From CAYTMY01 sp964618075 (lineage in GTDB: Bacteria; Bacillota; Clostridia; Eubacteriales; Anaerofustaceae): DNA of 29,691 nucleotides. Shown in pieces: positions 8,910-17,632 of this stretch (position 1 is the first letter of the stretch; each line of letters begins with the position of its first letter). The notes beneath the pieces are model-generated. The model was not told the DNA's origin and did no database searches. It saw nothing but the letters and a program-made list of their open reading frames with translations. The stretch is taken from NCBI GenBank assembly GCA_964618075.1, contig CAZTZO010000017.1:1-29691 (forward strand), given 5' to 3'. The translations under genes were made by a program, and so were the position numbers.

Positions 8910-9053
8910 GGTCTAACGTCATGTTTTCCGACTTCCGAAGGTCTTTACATGGTCGTTCCTTCTCAAGAACAAGTCTCAATGAAACGACCGACTTTATTTT
9001 CGGGTACGGCGGCTTGGTACCGTGGAATCTCTCCTGTTCCATGCCGATAGACC
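8910..9053 (-). promoter_or_regulatory. Probable cobalamin riboswitch (divergent) upstream of the FecR/DUF4430 gene
   Basis: Minus-strand RNA closed by a long helix: GGTCTA (9053-9048) with TAGACC (8915-8910), extended inward by CG/CG and CATG/CATG across single mismatches. The 5' core GGAAC...GGAGAGATTCC...GCCGCCGTA and especially the 3' core AGTCGGAAAACATGAC line up base-for-base with the E. coli btuB leader core (AGCCCGAAGACCUGCC). A side helix GGTCGTT/AACGACC lies between them. A terminator follows at 8830-8861. The 5' core deviates from consensus, so another aptamer class or an altered corrinoid preference is possible. Confidence 0.58.
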
Positions 9054-9116
9054 GGATAAATATTATTTTTTTTATTTTTCTTCTTCAAACACCTCTTTTG
9101 ACTTACTCATTTCCCA

Positions 9117-9122
9117 TTATAT
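9117..9122 (-). promoter_or_regulatory. Candidate -10 element for the DUF4430 leader transcript
   Basis: A perfect TATAAT on the minus strand lies about 64 bases upstream of the aptamer's closing helix and past the response-regulator stop. No good -35 box is visible 16-18 bases upstream. The call rests on position and the -10 match. Confidence 0.35.
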
Positions 9123-9183
9123 AGAACACTTAGGGAAACGGTAGGGAATTATGAGGCTTATAAAGGGTGTTTTTTGCAATTTT

Positions 9184-9996
9184 TTATTCTTTTTTATTGA
9201 TTATGTTATATTTTAAGCGCATCAGATCGGGCACAAAAGGCTCTCCCCAGCTGTATTGGCTCATATACTCGCCGTTGAATTTATTCACGGCTTCTTTGTC
9301 ACCGTCTAAAAAATCATACAGATCACAATCAAACATTGTCGTGTCGAGAGCTCTGCCGTGGGGCATAACCAGGAGGATATCCTCTATTTTCGCGTCGGAT
9401 AATATCCTGTGAAGCATGGCAAGAGTTTTTCTGTAAATGCTTGCTGAGGAATTGTTGTATTCTTTGTTTTCCCATATCGTTTCAAAGGCTTCCTCCGCAC
9501 AAAGAGTAACTCCCCGCTTATTTACCATAAGCGCCAAAAGCTCCTTCGCGCGCTCCGATTTGATATTTAAAGCCACATTGTCTATAAAAACGTCAAACCT
9601 GCCGAAGGTATGCATGAAAATGCGCTTTTTAAGCCTTTGGGACAAAAGTCTTGCTCTCTTTATAACATTCTCCACATCAAGCTTGTTGTACGGCTTCATA
9701 ACATAATAATCGGCTCTGAGGCGTAAGAACTCCATAAAATACTCCTTATGCGCCGTGACGAATACGATTATTATTTCGCTATACAGCCCTTTTAATTTTT
9801 CGGCAAGCTCAATGCCGCTCATTTCGGGCATCTCAATATCAAGAAGGGCAAAATCCACCTTATTCTTCTTTGCATATTCATATGCACTGATGCTGTCATC
9901 AAAAATGCCGACAAGCTCAATTGCGCTTATGTCGGAGCATTCCGTTTCAAATTGCTTCATCGACCAAGGCTCATCGTCAACAAGGATTGTTTTCAT
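9184..9996 (-). CDS. Response regulator with SARP/BTAD-type output domain
   Basis: 270 residues. Residues 1-120 are a receiver domain: acidic pocket D7/D8, phospho-acceptor D53 in LLDIEMPEMSG, T80 in FVTAHK and K101 in YVMKPYN. Residues about 130-220 look like an OmpR-type winged helix (FGRFDVFIDN, LNIKSERAKELLALMV). The end (CDLYDFLDGDKEAVNKFNGEYMSQYSW) looks like the start of a bacterial transcriptional activation (BTAD) domain, as in SARP regulators. The start overlaps the kinase stop in ATGA, with AAGGAGAC upstream, so the two are translationally coupled. It is likely phosphorylated by the adjacent kinase. Target genes are unknown; the neighbouring surface genes are obvious candidates. 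Confidence 0.88.
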   Translation of the reverse strand: MKTILVDDEPWSMKQFETECSDISAIELVGIFDDSISAYEYAKKNKVDFALLDIEMPEMSGIELAEKLKGLYSEIIIVFVTAHKEYFMEFLRLRADYYVMKPYNKLDVENVIKRARLLSQRLKKRIFMHTFGRFDVFIDNVALNIKSERAKELLALMVNKRGVTLCAEEAFETIWENKEYNNSSASIYRKTLAMLHRILSDAKIEDILLVMPHGRALDTTMFDCDLYDFLDGDKEAVNKFNGEYMSQYSWGEPFVPDLMRLKYNIINKKE

Positions 9997-11801
9997 TGCA
10001 AGTCTCCTTCGCTCAATATTTTCGGAATTATTATGGATATCAGACAGCCGCTGCCCGGCGAGGATTTTATTTCAACGTGCGCATCGGACAGTATCTGCAA
10101 ACGGTAAACGGCATTTTTTATGCCTATACCGATATCCGTTTGTTTTTCATTTTCAAGCAGCGACGTATCGAATCCGACTCCATCATCCTTGACGATTATC
10201 TGATAATATGTTTCATACATTTCTGTCGCAATGGTAACGCTGCCGCTTGTCGAGCGTTTTCGTATACCGTGTTTTATGGCGTTCTCCACAAAAGGTTCGA
10301 TGCTCAGCGGCGGTATTAAAAAGCTTGTGCATTTTATATCATAAACGACATTTATTTTCCCACTGAAGCGCTCGCACTCTATGGCAGCGTATGCTTTTAT
10401 ATGCTCAAGCTCCTGTGTAAACGGGATAATATCGTTGTCCTTCAACGAGGAAATATTGTGTTTTAGATAATTTGAAAAGTTATATGTCATTTCGTAGGCC
10501 TTCTGAGGCTCCGATAAGGTCATGCCGCGTATGGTGTTGAGAGTGTTATATATAAAGTGCGGCTGCATCTGGCTCATCATAAGCTTGATTTTTTTATCGT
10601 TAAGCTCTTTTTGCAGCCTGACCTGCTCCATGGCAATGTCAAAGGAGAATATAGTAACCGAAGCGCTTTGAGCCGCCGCATATATCAAGACCGCCACGGC
10701 AAGCAGCGTATATTGGCCTTTCATCCTTGTCGATACTCTCAAAAGTATTTCCGCCAAGCAACCAAGAGTAAAAACCGACAGACCGACTCCCATGACTATG
10801 CGGTATTTAGCGCTTGCACCCGACTTGTCGATAACGTCGAAGTAAAACCCTAAACCAACGCTTAACGCCATACATAGTAAAGCCGCAAAAAGACTTGACG
10901 TATAATCCATTAAACCAAAATAATTTAAAATCATTGAGATTAAAAATGACAGAGCGCACAAACAAACACAGACGAATATGTAGTTTTTGTATTGTTTTTT
11001 GACCCTCAGATACATATACATACAATATATAATCGGACATATCCTCACGCAAAGGTGAAATATCAGATAATCGGCAGCATACTCACTGTCGAAGCTGCGC
11101 GCAAGCTGCGCACGTGTGATTATGATAAGCCCTAAAAAAATAATATAAATACTTAAATAGGCGTACCTTCTCAGAGAGGAATGCATCGGGGTATTTATCA
11201 TAGAGAGCATAAGCGTAATAATTCCCATAGCGATAATGCATACTCCCAAATACATCAAAAGAGCCGCTGAGGAGCTTGTATACAGTATCATTTCCGGCAG
11301 AGTACACAAAATGATGTTCGGCACCACCCTGCTGTAATAAGGGTACGGACTTTCAAATGTAATATCTAGCGTTCTGTTGGAATAGCTTTGTTTAAGCTCT
11401 ATATAATTCCATCTTTCCTGTACAAACGAAAAGTTTTGGGTGGAATAAATCATTTCTCCGCTTATATATACTTTCATGACCGTATTCGAGCTTCGTATTC
11501 TCAAGTACATTCCGTCCGTGACATCGTTAGGCAGCCTTTTACTTATACTCACTATCTCATTTACCTGTGCGTTTGTTACGACAGGAAGATTCACCGTGGT
11601 CTTATCAAAGCCTTCATAAGAAAGCTCCCATCCTTCATCAAAGGCTATAAGCTTTTTATCGTAGGCAAAAGCGCTTTGCTGAGCCGTGCTTTTTTGTGAA
11701 ATGACAACATACACGCTTACTATTGCCAGGATTATGACAAAAGAAAACAGTATAAGAAGCATCCATTCTTTTGAGTTGATTTTTTCAGACTGATTTTTCA
11801 T
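9993..11801 (-). CDS. LytS/7TMR-DISM-type sensor histidine kinase
   Basis: 602 residues. One membrane helix (about 14-34) is followed by an extracellular beta-rich domain (about 45-170; GWELSYEGFDKTTVNLPV, MYLRIRS) resembling the jelly-roll sensor part of 7TMR-DISM proteins. Seven hydrophobic segments follow (about 175-385). The cytoplasmic part is a His_kinase/HATPase module: QMQPHFIYNTLNTIRG with the phospho-accepting His near 416, the N-box PLSIEPFVENAIKHGI, the G1 box VKDDGVGFD, and GIGIKNAVYRLQ. The next gene encodes its response regulator (4-bp overlap). The 5' leader reads as a cobalamin riboswitch, so synthesis of the pair is probably tied to corrinoid supply. The ligand of the extracellular domain cannot be read from sequence. 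Confidence 0.9.
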   Translation of the reverse strand: MKNQSEKINSKEWMLLILFSFVIILAIVSVYVVISQKSTAQQSAFAYDKKLIAFDEGWELSYEGFDKTTVNLPVVTNAQVNEIVSISKRLPNDVTDGMYLRIRSSNTVMKVYISGEMIYSTQNFSFVQERWNYIELKQSYSNRTLDITFESPYPYYSRVVPNIILCTLPEMILYTSSSAALLMYLGVCIIAMGIITLMLSMINTPMHSSLRRYAYLSIYIIFLGLIIITRAQLARSFDSEYAADYLIFHLCVRICPIIYCMYMYLRVKKQYKNYIFVCVCLCALSFLISMILNYFGLMDYTSSLFAALLCMALSVGLGFYFDVIDKSGASAKYRIVMGVGLSVFTLGCLAEILLRVSTRMKGQYTLLAVAVLIYAAAQSASVTIFSFDIAMEQVRLQKELNDKKIKLMMSQMQPHFIYNTLNTIRGMTLSEPQKAYEMTYNFSNYLKHNISSLKDNDIIPFTQELEHIKAYAAIECERFSGKINVVYDIKCTSFLIPPLSIEPFVENAIKHGIRKRSTSGSVTIATEMYETYYQIIVKDDGVGFDTSLLENEKQTDIGIGIKNAVYRLQILSDAHVEIKSSPGSGCLISIIIPKILSEGDLQ

Positions 11802-11831
11802 TGTTTTTCTTTCCGTAAAGATATTTTTTAA

Positions 11832-11866
11832 GTAAAAAAAACAGCACCGTTTTTTTACCGGCGCCG
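11832..11866 (-). terminator. Intrinsic terminator in the kinase leader (riboswitch expression platform)
   Basis: On the minus strand GCGCCG/CGGTGC (11864-11859 with 11849-11844; one G-U pair) is followed by TGTTTTTTTT. It lies between the cobalamin aptamer and the ATG at 11801, the usual place for a transcription-attenuating hairpin. Confidence 0.8.
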
Positions 11867-11904
11867 CAGATGAATTTGCGCGATCCCTGACACGCTTATT
11901 CTCA

Positions 11905-12000
11905 CACCGATTAACAAAAGACCCGGCTTCAGGCTTTCGCCTTCACGGTAGCAAGGATGCTGCCACGGATTTTCACCGTGTTCCGACTTGTTGCAGGTAG
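11905..12000 (-). promoter_or_regulatory. Cobalamin riboswitch upstream of the sensor kinase operon
   Basis: The minus strand carries the B12-box-like core GGAACACGGTGAAAATCC, the hairpin CACGG/CCGTG, and then GGCAGCATCCTTGCTACCGTGA. This corresponds to the consensus GGAA..GGTGAAAATCC..GC.G..CC.GC.ACTGTGA. A GGCGAAAGCC hairpin and GAAGCCGGG follow. AACAA (5') can pair with TTGTT (3') to close the element. The leader ends in an intrinsic terminator (11832-11866). A cobalamin riboswitch ahead of a two-component system is unusual; such elements normally precede B12 synthesis or transport genes. Confidence 0.72.
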
Positions 12001-12049
12001 TTTAAGGATATACCCTGATGCAAAAAATTGCAAGTTTTTTGTTTTTGGT

Positions 12050-12315
12050 GCATTTTCAACCTGACCCGGTCACTTTGTAAAAACACAGGCGCATGGACAG
12101 CGCATTTTCAGTCTGACCCGGTCACTTTGTAAAAACACATACGTATGGACAGCACATTTTCATTCTGACCCGGTCACTTTGCAAAAAAGCATGTGCACGG
12201 ACAGCACGTTTTCAGCCTGACCCGGTCACTTTGCAAAGGTACAGAGCCCAAAGAAAAGACCGCCCTCACAGACGGTCTTGCGTTTGCAGCCTGACCCGGT
12301 CACTTTGCAAAAAAA
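12050..12315. repeat. REP-like palindrome array A (5 copies)
   Basis: Five copies of a palindromic element with core TGACCCGGTCA start at 12062, 12114, 12166, 12218 and 12292. The period is 52 bases for the first four and 74 for the last, where a terminator hairpin is inserted. Arms are TTTTCA/TTTTGCA on the left and CACTTTGCAAAA or CACTTTGTAAAA on the right. Linkers share an ACACATACGTATGGACAGCA-like sequence. The array fills the space between the TetR gene and the kinase leader. Confidence 0.9.
12249..12279 (-). terminator. Terminator of the minus-strand TetR gene, embedded in array A
   Basis: On the minus strand AAGACCG...CGGTCTT (12279-12273 with 12262-12256), with extra pairs in the middle, is followed by TTCTTT. 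It lies between two REP-like copies. It differs by one base from the hairpin after dnaN at 22219-22242, which is also between two REP copies. Confidence 0.75.
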
Positions 12316-12317
12316 GC

Positions 12318-12995
12318 CTACTTTTTATATACAAGGTGAATATCCGACATATTGCTGATCTCAAAGGTCATATGCTCGGTTATTTCGCCCGCCTTTTTTA
12401 TTATTTCGCTGCGTTTATCCTGCGGCAGGTCGAGAAGCTTAAGGTGGAGCATATTGTATGTGTCAAGTATTTCGGTTATCGACATATTCAAATCGTTTTC
12501 CACCTTTCCCTTTATCAGAGTGAGCATGGATTCCACAAATATGCGGGCATAGGAGCGCAGAATTCTGTCGGTAACGTCAAGCTTTAAGTAATGAGCCTGC
12601 TCAAGAAAATGCCTGTAATCTGACTCGATAAGATTCTTAAAAAGTATGTTCTCGCATATCATCTCATAGTAAAAGCGCCTTGCCTGGTTGTCCTCTAAAA
12701 ATATCATTCCCCACAGTCTTATGTGAGTACTGTCACGAAGGATCTTGTCATTGGTGATAAGAGGCTCGACGCACCTTGTGACCTCTTGGTTCAGCTTGAC
12801 AAGAAACTCTCTGCATATTATACCGGCAAGCTCAGCCTTGTTGTCAAAATGATAATTAATCCTGCTGAAGGATACCCCTGAGGCTGCCGCTATATCGCGT
12901 ACCGTTGTCGCTTCATATCCCTGTGAATAAAACATTTTTGTTGCAGCCGACAATATCTTTTCTTTTGTTTCTTCGCTTTTTTTATATATTCCCAC
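12318..12995 (-). CDS. TetR/AcrR-family transcriptional regulator
   Basis: 225 residues. The N-terminal 55 residues are a TetR DNA-binding domain: KEKILSAATKMFYSQGYEATTVRDIAAASGVSFSRINYHFDNKAEL. The C-terminal half is helical and specific to this protein, presumably for ligand binding and dimerisation. The start is GTG at 12995 with an AGAGG site upstream. Its promoter (13047-13075) faces that of the second TetR gene, so the two regulators diverge from one short control region. No effector or target can be named. Transcription probably ends at the hairpin inside REP array A. Confidence 0.88.
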   Translation of the reverse strand: MGIYKKSEETKEKILSAATKMFYSQGYEATTVRDIAAASGVSFSRINYHFDNKAELAGIICREFLVKLNQEVTRCVEPLITNDKILRDSTHIRLWGMIFLEDNQARRFYYEMICENILFKNLIESDYRHFLEQAHYLKLDVTDRILRSYARIFVESMLTLIKGKVENDLNMSITEILDTYNMLHLKLLDLPQDKRSEIIKKAGEITEHMTFEISNMSDIHLVYKK

Positions 12996-13046
12996 TTTTA
13001 TTCCTCTTTAAAACAAACTAAGCTTAAATTTACAAATCATGTTATT

Positions 13047-13075
13047 ATTATACGTTATCTTTAAAAACGAAGCAA
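13047..13075 (-). promoter_or_regulatory. Promoter of the minus-strand TetR gene
   Basis: TTGCTT (13075-13070) and TATAAT (13052-13047) on the minus strand are separated by exactly 17 bases and lie about 50 bases upstream of the GTG start. Confidence 0.55.
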
Positions 13076-13138
13076 GCACGACGCTTACGGTTTATATATC
13101 TTAACTCAAAATTTATTTTTTTAATTATTCTTTTATGC

Positions 13139-13158
13139 TATAATTTAGTATCGGAGGT
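13139..13158 (+). promoter_or_regulatory. Extended -10 and ribosome site of the plus-strand TetR gene
   Basis: TGCTATAAT (hexamer at 13139-13144) is an extended -10 with no clear -35. CGGAGGT at 13152-13158 is the ribosome site, 4 bases before ATG 13163. The implied 5' leader is only about a dozen bases. Confidence 0.55.
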
Positions 13159-13162
13159 CAAC

Positions 13163-13831
13163 ATGACGATAATCAGATACCAAAAAGGAATCGACACGCA
13201 AAACGCCATCATCAACGAAGCGAAAAGAATCTTTTACGAAAAAGGATACAAGAACACGACAATATCGGAAATATGCCGTAACCTTAACATTCACTTCGGA
13301 ACTCTGACCTACTACTTTGATACAAAGCTGGGGCTTTTAAAAAGTATTTACGGCGACCTTCTGGGTACCTGCTACGCCTTTGTAAACGAACACAGCGATA
13401 GTGATATTGACATATTAAAGAAAAACACAACGGCTTCCACAATGTACTTTACTGCAATATTTGCTTGCCCCAAGACCGCGAAATTTCACGAGCATATGCT
13501 TGAAACCGAGTCCATATCAAGCTATATAAGCGAAAAGACCGGCAAAATATATAGGCAGTTCAACACCGATTATAATCTCGGTCTTACAAACGAAGAAATA
13601 GAAGATTACGAACAAGCAGACCTCGGAGCAAGACGGGAGCGCTCCTTGAAGTTTTTGTCCTCAAGGGACGATTTTGTCTATTCCATAGAGGATATACATA
13701 ATTTTACTTATATGACAAACAGAATAATGGGACGCATTTTCTCAATAGATCCTGATTTAATAGAGCAAAGCATTGAGTTTTGCAAGGATTTCTTAAAGCA
13801 TAATAATAACGACAAAATAAAGCTGTTTTAG
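13163..13831 (+). CDS. TetR-family transcriptional regulator
   Basis: 222 residues. Residues about 8-55 form the TetR helix-turn-helix domain (IINEAKRIFYEKGYKNTTISEICRNLNIHFGTLTYYFDTKLGLL). The remainder is helical with no recognised ligand pocket. The start ATG is fixed by CGGAGG immediately upstream. It is divergent from another TetR gene, with 167 bases between the two starts, and is followed by a strong bidirectional terminator. Neither regulator has an adjacent exporter or enzyme operon, so autoregulation or cross-regulation of the pair is the simplest inference. Confidence 0.88.
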   Translation: MTIIRYQKGIDTQNAIINEAKRIFYEKGYKNTTISEICRNLNIHFGTLTYYFDTKLGLLKSIYGDLLGTCYAFVNEHSDSDIDILKKNTTASTMYFTAIFACPKTAKFHEHMLETESISSYISEKTGKIYRQFNTDYNLGLTNEEIEDYEQADLGARRERSLKFLSSRDDFVYSIEDIHNFTYMTNRIMGRIFSIDPDLIEQSIEFCKDFLKHNNNDKIKLF

Positions 13832-13856
13832 TTTTCTCTTAGCTTTAAAAAAACAA

Positions 13857-13890
13857 AAGAGGCTCCTTAAATTAAGAGCCTCTTTATTTG
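13857..13890. terminator. Bidirectional intrinsic terminator
   Basis: A perfect 10-bp stem AAAGAGGCTC/GAGCCTCTTT (13857-13866 with 13876-13885) is flanked by A-rich sequence on the left and T-rich sequence on the right. It serves the plus-strand TetR gene and the minus-strand surface protein gene, which converge here. Confidence 0.85.
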
Positions 13891-13912
13891 TTATTATGCG
13901 TTCTTTTTCTTA

Positions 13913-16900
13913 TCAGACATTAGCGGTCTGTTTTTCCTTTTGCGTAGCTTTCTTTGTTCTTCCTATCGTCATATCAACTATCTGGAACACAACGTATACC
14001 ACCATAAGGATCGTCCATTTGTCGACTAAGACCATCGGCAGTCTCATATTTTCCGTAAGTATGAAGCTCACTATCGCCACAATCGTAAGAGCTATGGAAA
14101 TTATTTTTGCCGTCTTGGTAAATCTTGCCTTCTTTTTATCCTCATCGGTATCATTCTGTTCATCTTTCTTGTTTTTTCTCTTGGCAAAGAAAGTGTACAC
14201 TGCTGCAAGAAGCGTTATAACTGTGCATATCAGGTTGATAAGAGCCCATGCAGCCCCGCTTGCCAAGGGCGTCGATTCATCGTCAATTAGCTTTGCGCTC
14301 GGCGTTTGTGTAGTTGAAGATCCTGCCGGTGATGTGGGTATCGTGGGGTCATTTATGGTAGTGGTGGTATCAGTGGTAGTCGGTACAAATACCGGTATCA
14401 ACGAATAATACACGTTGATGATTGAACCGTTTGATACAAGCGTCGGGAAGGCCTCGCTGTAACCCGTCAGATAATATCCCGCAAAGGATTTGTCAATGAC
14501 TCCGTTTACCGTTATAGTGTCGGAATCGTTTATCCACACAGTCTTGGTTGAAACTATTCTATCGCCTATTACCTCTGCTCCGTCCTTATAATACTTTACG
14601 GTGTAGGTGATGTTTTTATTCTGTGAGTTATCCGNNNNNNNNNNNNNNNNNNNNNNNNNNNNNNNNNNNNNNNNNNNNNNNNNNNNNNNNNNNNNNNNNN
14701 NNNNNNNNNNNNNNNNNNNNNNNNNNNNNNNNNNTGTCGGAATCGTTTATCCACACAGTCTTGGTTGAAACTATTCTATCGCCGACTACTTCAACTCCGT
14801 CTTTAAAATACTTTACTGTGTAGGTGATGTCCTTTGTCTTTGTTGTGTCCTTAGTATAGTAAATATTTATCACATCGCCGTTTTGTGCTGTTGTGGGAAT
14901 TGCTCCTGTTGCTGCGGTATCAAGCTTATAGCCTGTGTATCTGTCGCTTTCTGCGGATATTTTAGGATCTATCGCAACACTGTCGGCTTCATTGATCCAG
15001 ACGGTCTTGGTTGAAACTATTCTATCGCCTATTACCTCTGCTCCGTCCTTATAATACTTTACGGTGTAGGTGATGTTTTTATTCTGTGAGTTATCCGTCT
15101 TGTAGTAGATATTTATAACATCGCCGTTTTTCGCCGTTGTGGGAAGCGGATTTACAGTCTTTTCGGTGTCCAGCATATAGCCTGTATATCTGTCGTTGTC
15201 CGCCGAAACGCTTATATCTACCGTGTCTTCGTTTTCACCGACTGAAAGGTTTGTTTGAATGCTCTCCTCCAAAACATTGTCTTTATAATAATTTTTCGTA
15301 TATGAGAGCTCTTTTGTCCACGTAGAGGTAAAGTTTAACCAGCGCTGATACACTCCGCCGACCTTTATCGTCTGAATATAAGACGCGTAATTGTCGAAAA
15401 CTTCTTTTATGGTAACCGTCGTATTGTTGCTTAAGGTATAGGGCTGCGAGCCTATCGTCCAGCCTGTATGCGTATATACTGCGGGATTGTTTAACGTATC
15501 TGTAAGATTTGCTCTTATAAGCGCACTGGCCGCTGTGTTCGTGTCGTACACCTGTCTTGTGGTTTCAATGCCGCTTGAAGTCGAGCTGCGGTCAAACTTG
15601 TTATCTACTTTAATATGTACAAGCTGCGTAAAGTAATACTTTATCGTTACGCTTGAAGATTTCATTGCATTGGTAAGAGCCGATGAAGAAATCGTCTGGC
15701 TGTTCACTCCGTTAAGCTTTGTAAGCGTGTTCGGCGCCGTACCGTATTCTTTCTCGTCAAATATCATTCCCGTATATGCAGGCTTGCCCATTGTGGACTC
15801 GTGTGAAGAATTGCTTGGATCGTCCTGAGCTCTTTCAAAGAAGCTTATCGTGCTGATTTCATCAAAGGAAGCCATTTTTTTGTTGACGAATTCATCTGCA
15901 TTCATAAAGGATATTTCGCTGCTTCCGGCAAGAGAAAAGCTATTTTCTCCCATATCCTTGCAGTAAATTTCTATGGTAGCCGTGAATGTCTTTTTTTCGT
16001 AGTTTGCCGTATATACCTGTGAGGCTCCTACATTTTCGCTGACACTCGGAGACCAGCCCTTAAACTCATATGTGTAATAATCATCGCTCGGAGGCGTCGG
16101 GTCGTTTATTAACGGCGTTTTATCACCGTAGTGCTTTGTGTAGATAAGCGTTTCGTCTGAAGAACCGCCGTTTAAATCGTAGGTTATTATATATTCCTTA
16201 TAGGTTTTCGTCCACTGCGCCGTGTATGTCGCGTTTGCGCTAACCTTTTCATTGATATCCTGTGACCAGCCGGCAAATGTATATGTGTAGGTATCGTCCT
16301 CTGCCTTTGTCGGTTCTTCTATGAGCGGTGTGTTATCTCCGCTGTACAAGCCGTCATAGACGGTTTTTTCTGTATTTGTCGTTCCGCCGTCAAGCTCGTA
16401 GGTAACAGTATAGGTCGGGTTTGCACTCATCGTGACTTTGCCGTCTATATGAATGCTGATGTCTTCGGTTAGAACAGAAAGGTCTCTGTCGTTGGAGGGC
16501 ATCGCAGTAGAATATGTGTTCCAATTTACACTGTATGTAAAGTGGTTAAGACTACAGCCCATTCTTTCGTGGGTCAGGCTTGTTTCAATCTCACTTGATG
16601 AGGGCTCTTTAACTATATAGTCGTTTATATTAAATACTTTACCGTTGTACTGATTGTTCGTGTACCAGCGAAGTCTGTTGTTTTTATCAACGGTATAGCC
16701 GTTCGGGACAACGACCTTGCCTGTACCGGCATAGACATAGGAGCCTGCTACGCCGCTTGTGAATTCGTTTCCTTCAATCAAAAGATAAAAATATGCGTTG
16801 AATGTAAATACGGCGTAGTATGTAGCGTCCTTAGTTGCCGCGGGTATCGTTGTTAATATATTGCTGTAATCCTCGGGGGCTAATGACCAGCCTGCGAAGG

Positions 16901-17588
16901 TCGTATTGCTCTTTACTGGGTTTGAGCCGTAGGAGGGTACGATATTGGCGTTTACCTTAGTTGTTTTGTCAGTCTGTCCGTCCACTACCCAGGTGATGTT
17001 GTACTGAGTTGTTTTGGTAAAAGTCCAGTTTCCGGTTATCTCAACTGTGCCGTTATCTTTATTACTTAAAGTGTATGTTGAATTCGGAAGGCAGGTTGTC
17101 GTTTTGCCGTTGAATTTAACACTCCAGCTCTCTAAGGTATAGATACCGTTTTGAGTTGTTACGGGCTGTATCGAGGCTAAAGTAATCACGTCGTTTTGAT
17201 AATGCCATTCTTCACCGGGGTAATTCAGCGAATATTTCAAATCATTATTAAGATTGCTCTTGGAATAATATACTCTTATATTGTCTTTGTAGGGATTGCC
17301 GCCCCCATATAATGAAGAAAAGAGCGTCAGCGCCGATTTTGTGCTTTCTGCCTGTTCGACTTCAAAGGCTGACTGCGTCTGTGAAGAATTACTCCCGTTT
17401 GTTGTAATCTCACTGTTTTCGTTCTCGGTATTTGAAGGCTCGTTTAGGGTTCCTTGCGTTACATCGGCTTGATTGTCAGTCGTTTCGCTTTCGGCAAAAA
17501 CCGAAAGAGACGAAGAAAAGTTCATCGTCAGGACAATAGCCATTAAAAGAGCCGCTCTTTTTATACCTTTCATTTTTTTACCGTTCAT
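13913..17588 (-). CDS. Surface protein with InlB B-repeats, MucBP-like repeats and a three-helix C-terminal anchor (contains assembly gap)
   Basis: Start chosen at ATG 17588 (AAGGAGAAAGTA before it), giving MNGKKMKGIKRAALLMAIVLT..., a clear signal peptide cut after about residue 31. A longer in-frame start at 17729 has no ribosome site and overlaps another gene. InlB/Listeria-Bacteroides B-repeats lie at about 195-263, 391-460 and 465-533 (YTVTYELDGGT...FAGWS, YITYDLNGGS). From about 760 on there are MucBP-like repeats of about 75 residues (ITYTVKYYKDGAEV, VWINEADS, GDVINIYYT). The 100-N gap at 14635-14734 falls in one of these, and the frames on either side differ by one, so true length and repeat number are unknown. 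After a Thr/Pro linker the protein ends in PLASGAAWALINLICTV and two further hydrophobic helices. No LPXTG motif is seen. A role in adhesion is inferred. Confidence 0.85.
14635..14734. other. Assembly gap (100 N)
   Basis: Exactly 100 unknown bases lie inside the MucBP-like repeat region of a surface protein gene. Near-identical sequence (TGTCGGAATCGTTTATCCAC...) occurs both right of the gap (14735) and at 14518, so the gap probably reflects a collapsed or unresolved tandem repeat. Confidence 0.97.
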
Positions 17589-17632
17589 TACTTTCTCCTT
17601 ATTTGTTTTTTTTAATATGCCGCCGTCTTGAT

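Noticed and set aside
9001..9040. Plus-strand T-box-like motif (TTGGTACCGTGG)
   Set aside because: No plus-strand gene follows and no specifier or antiterminator structure is visible. The same bases are better explained as the minus-strand aptamer core.
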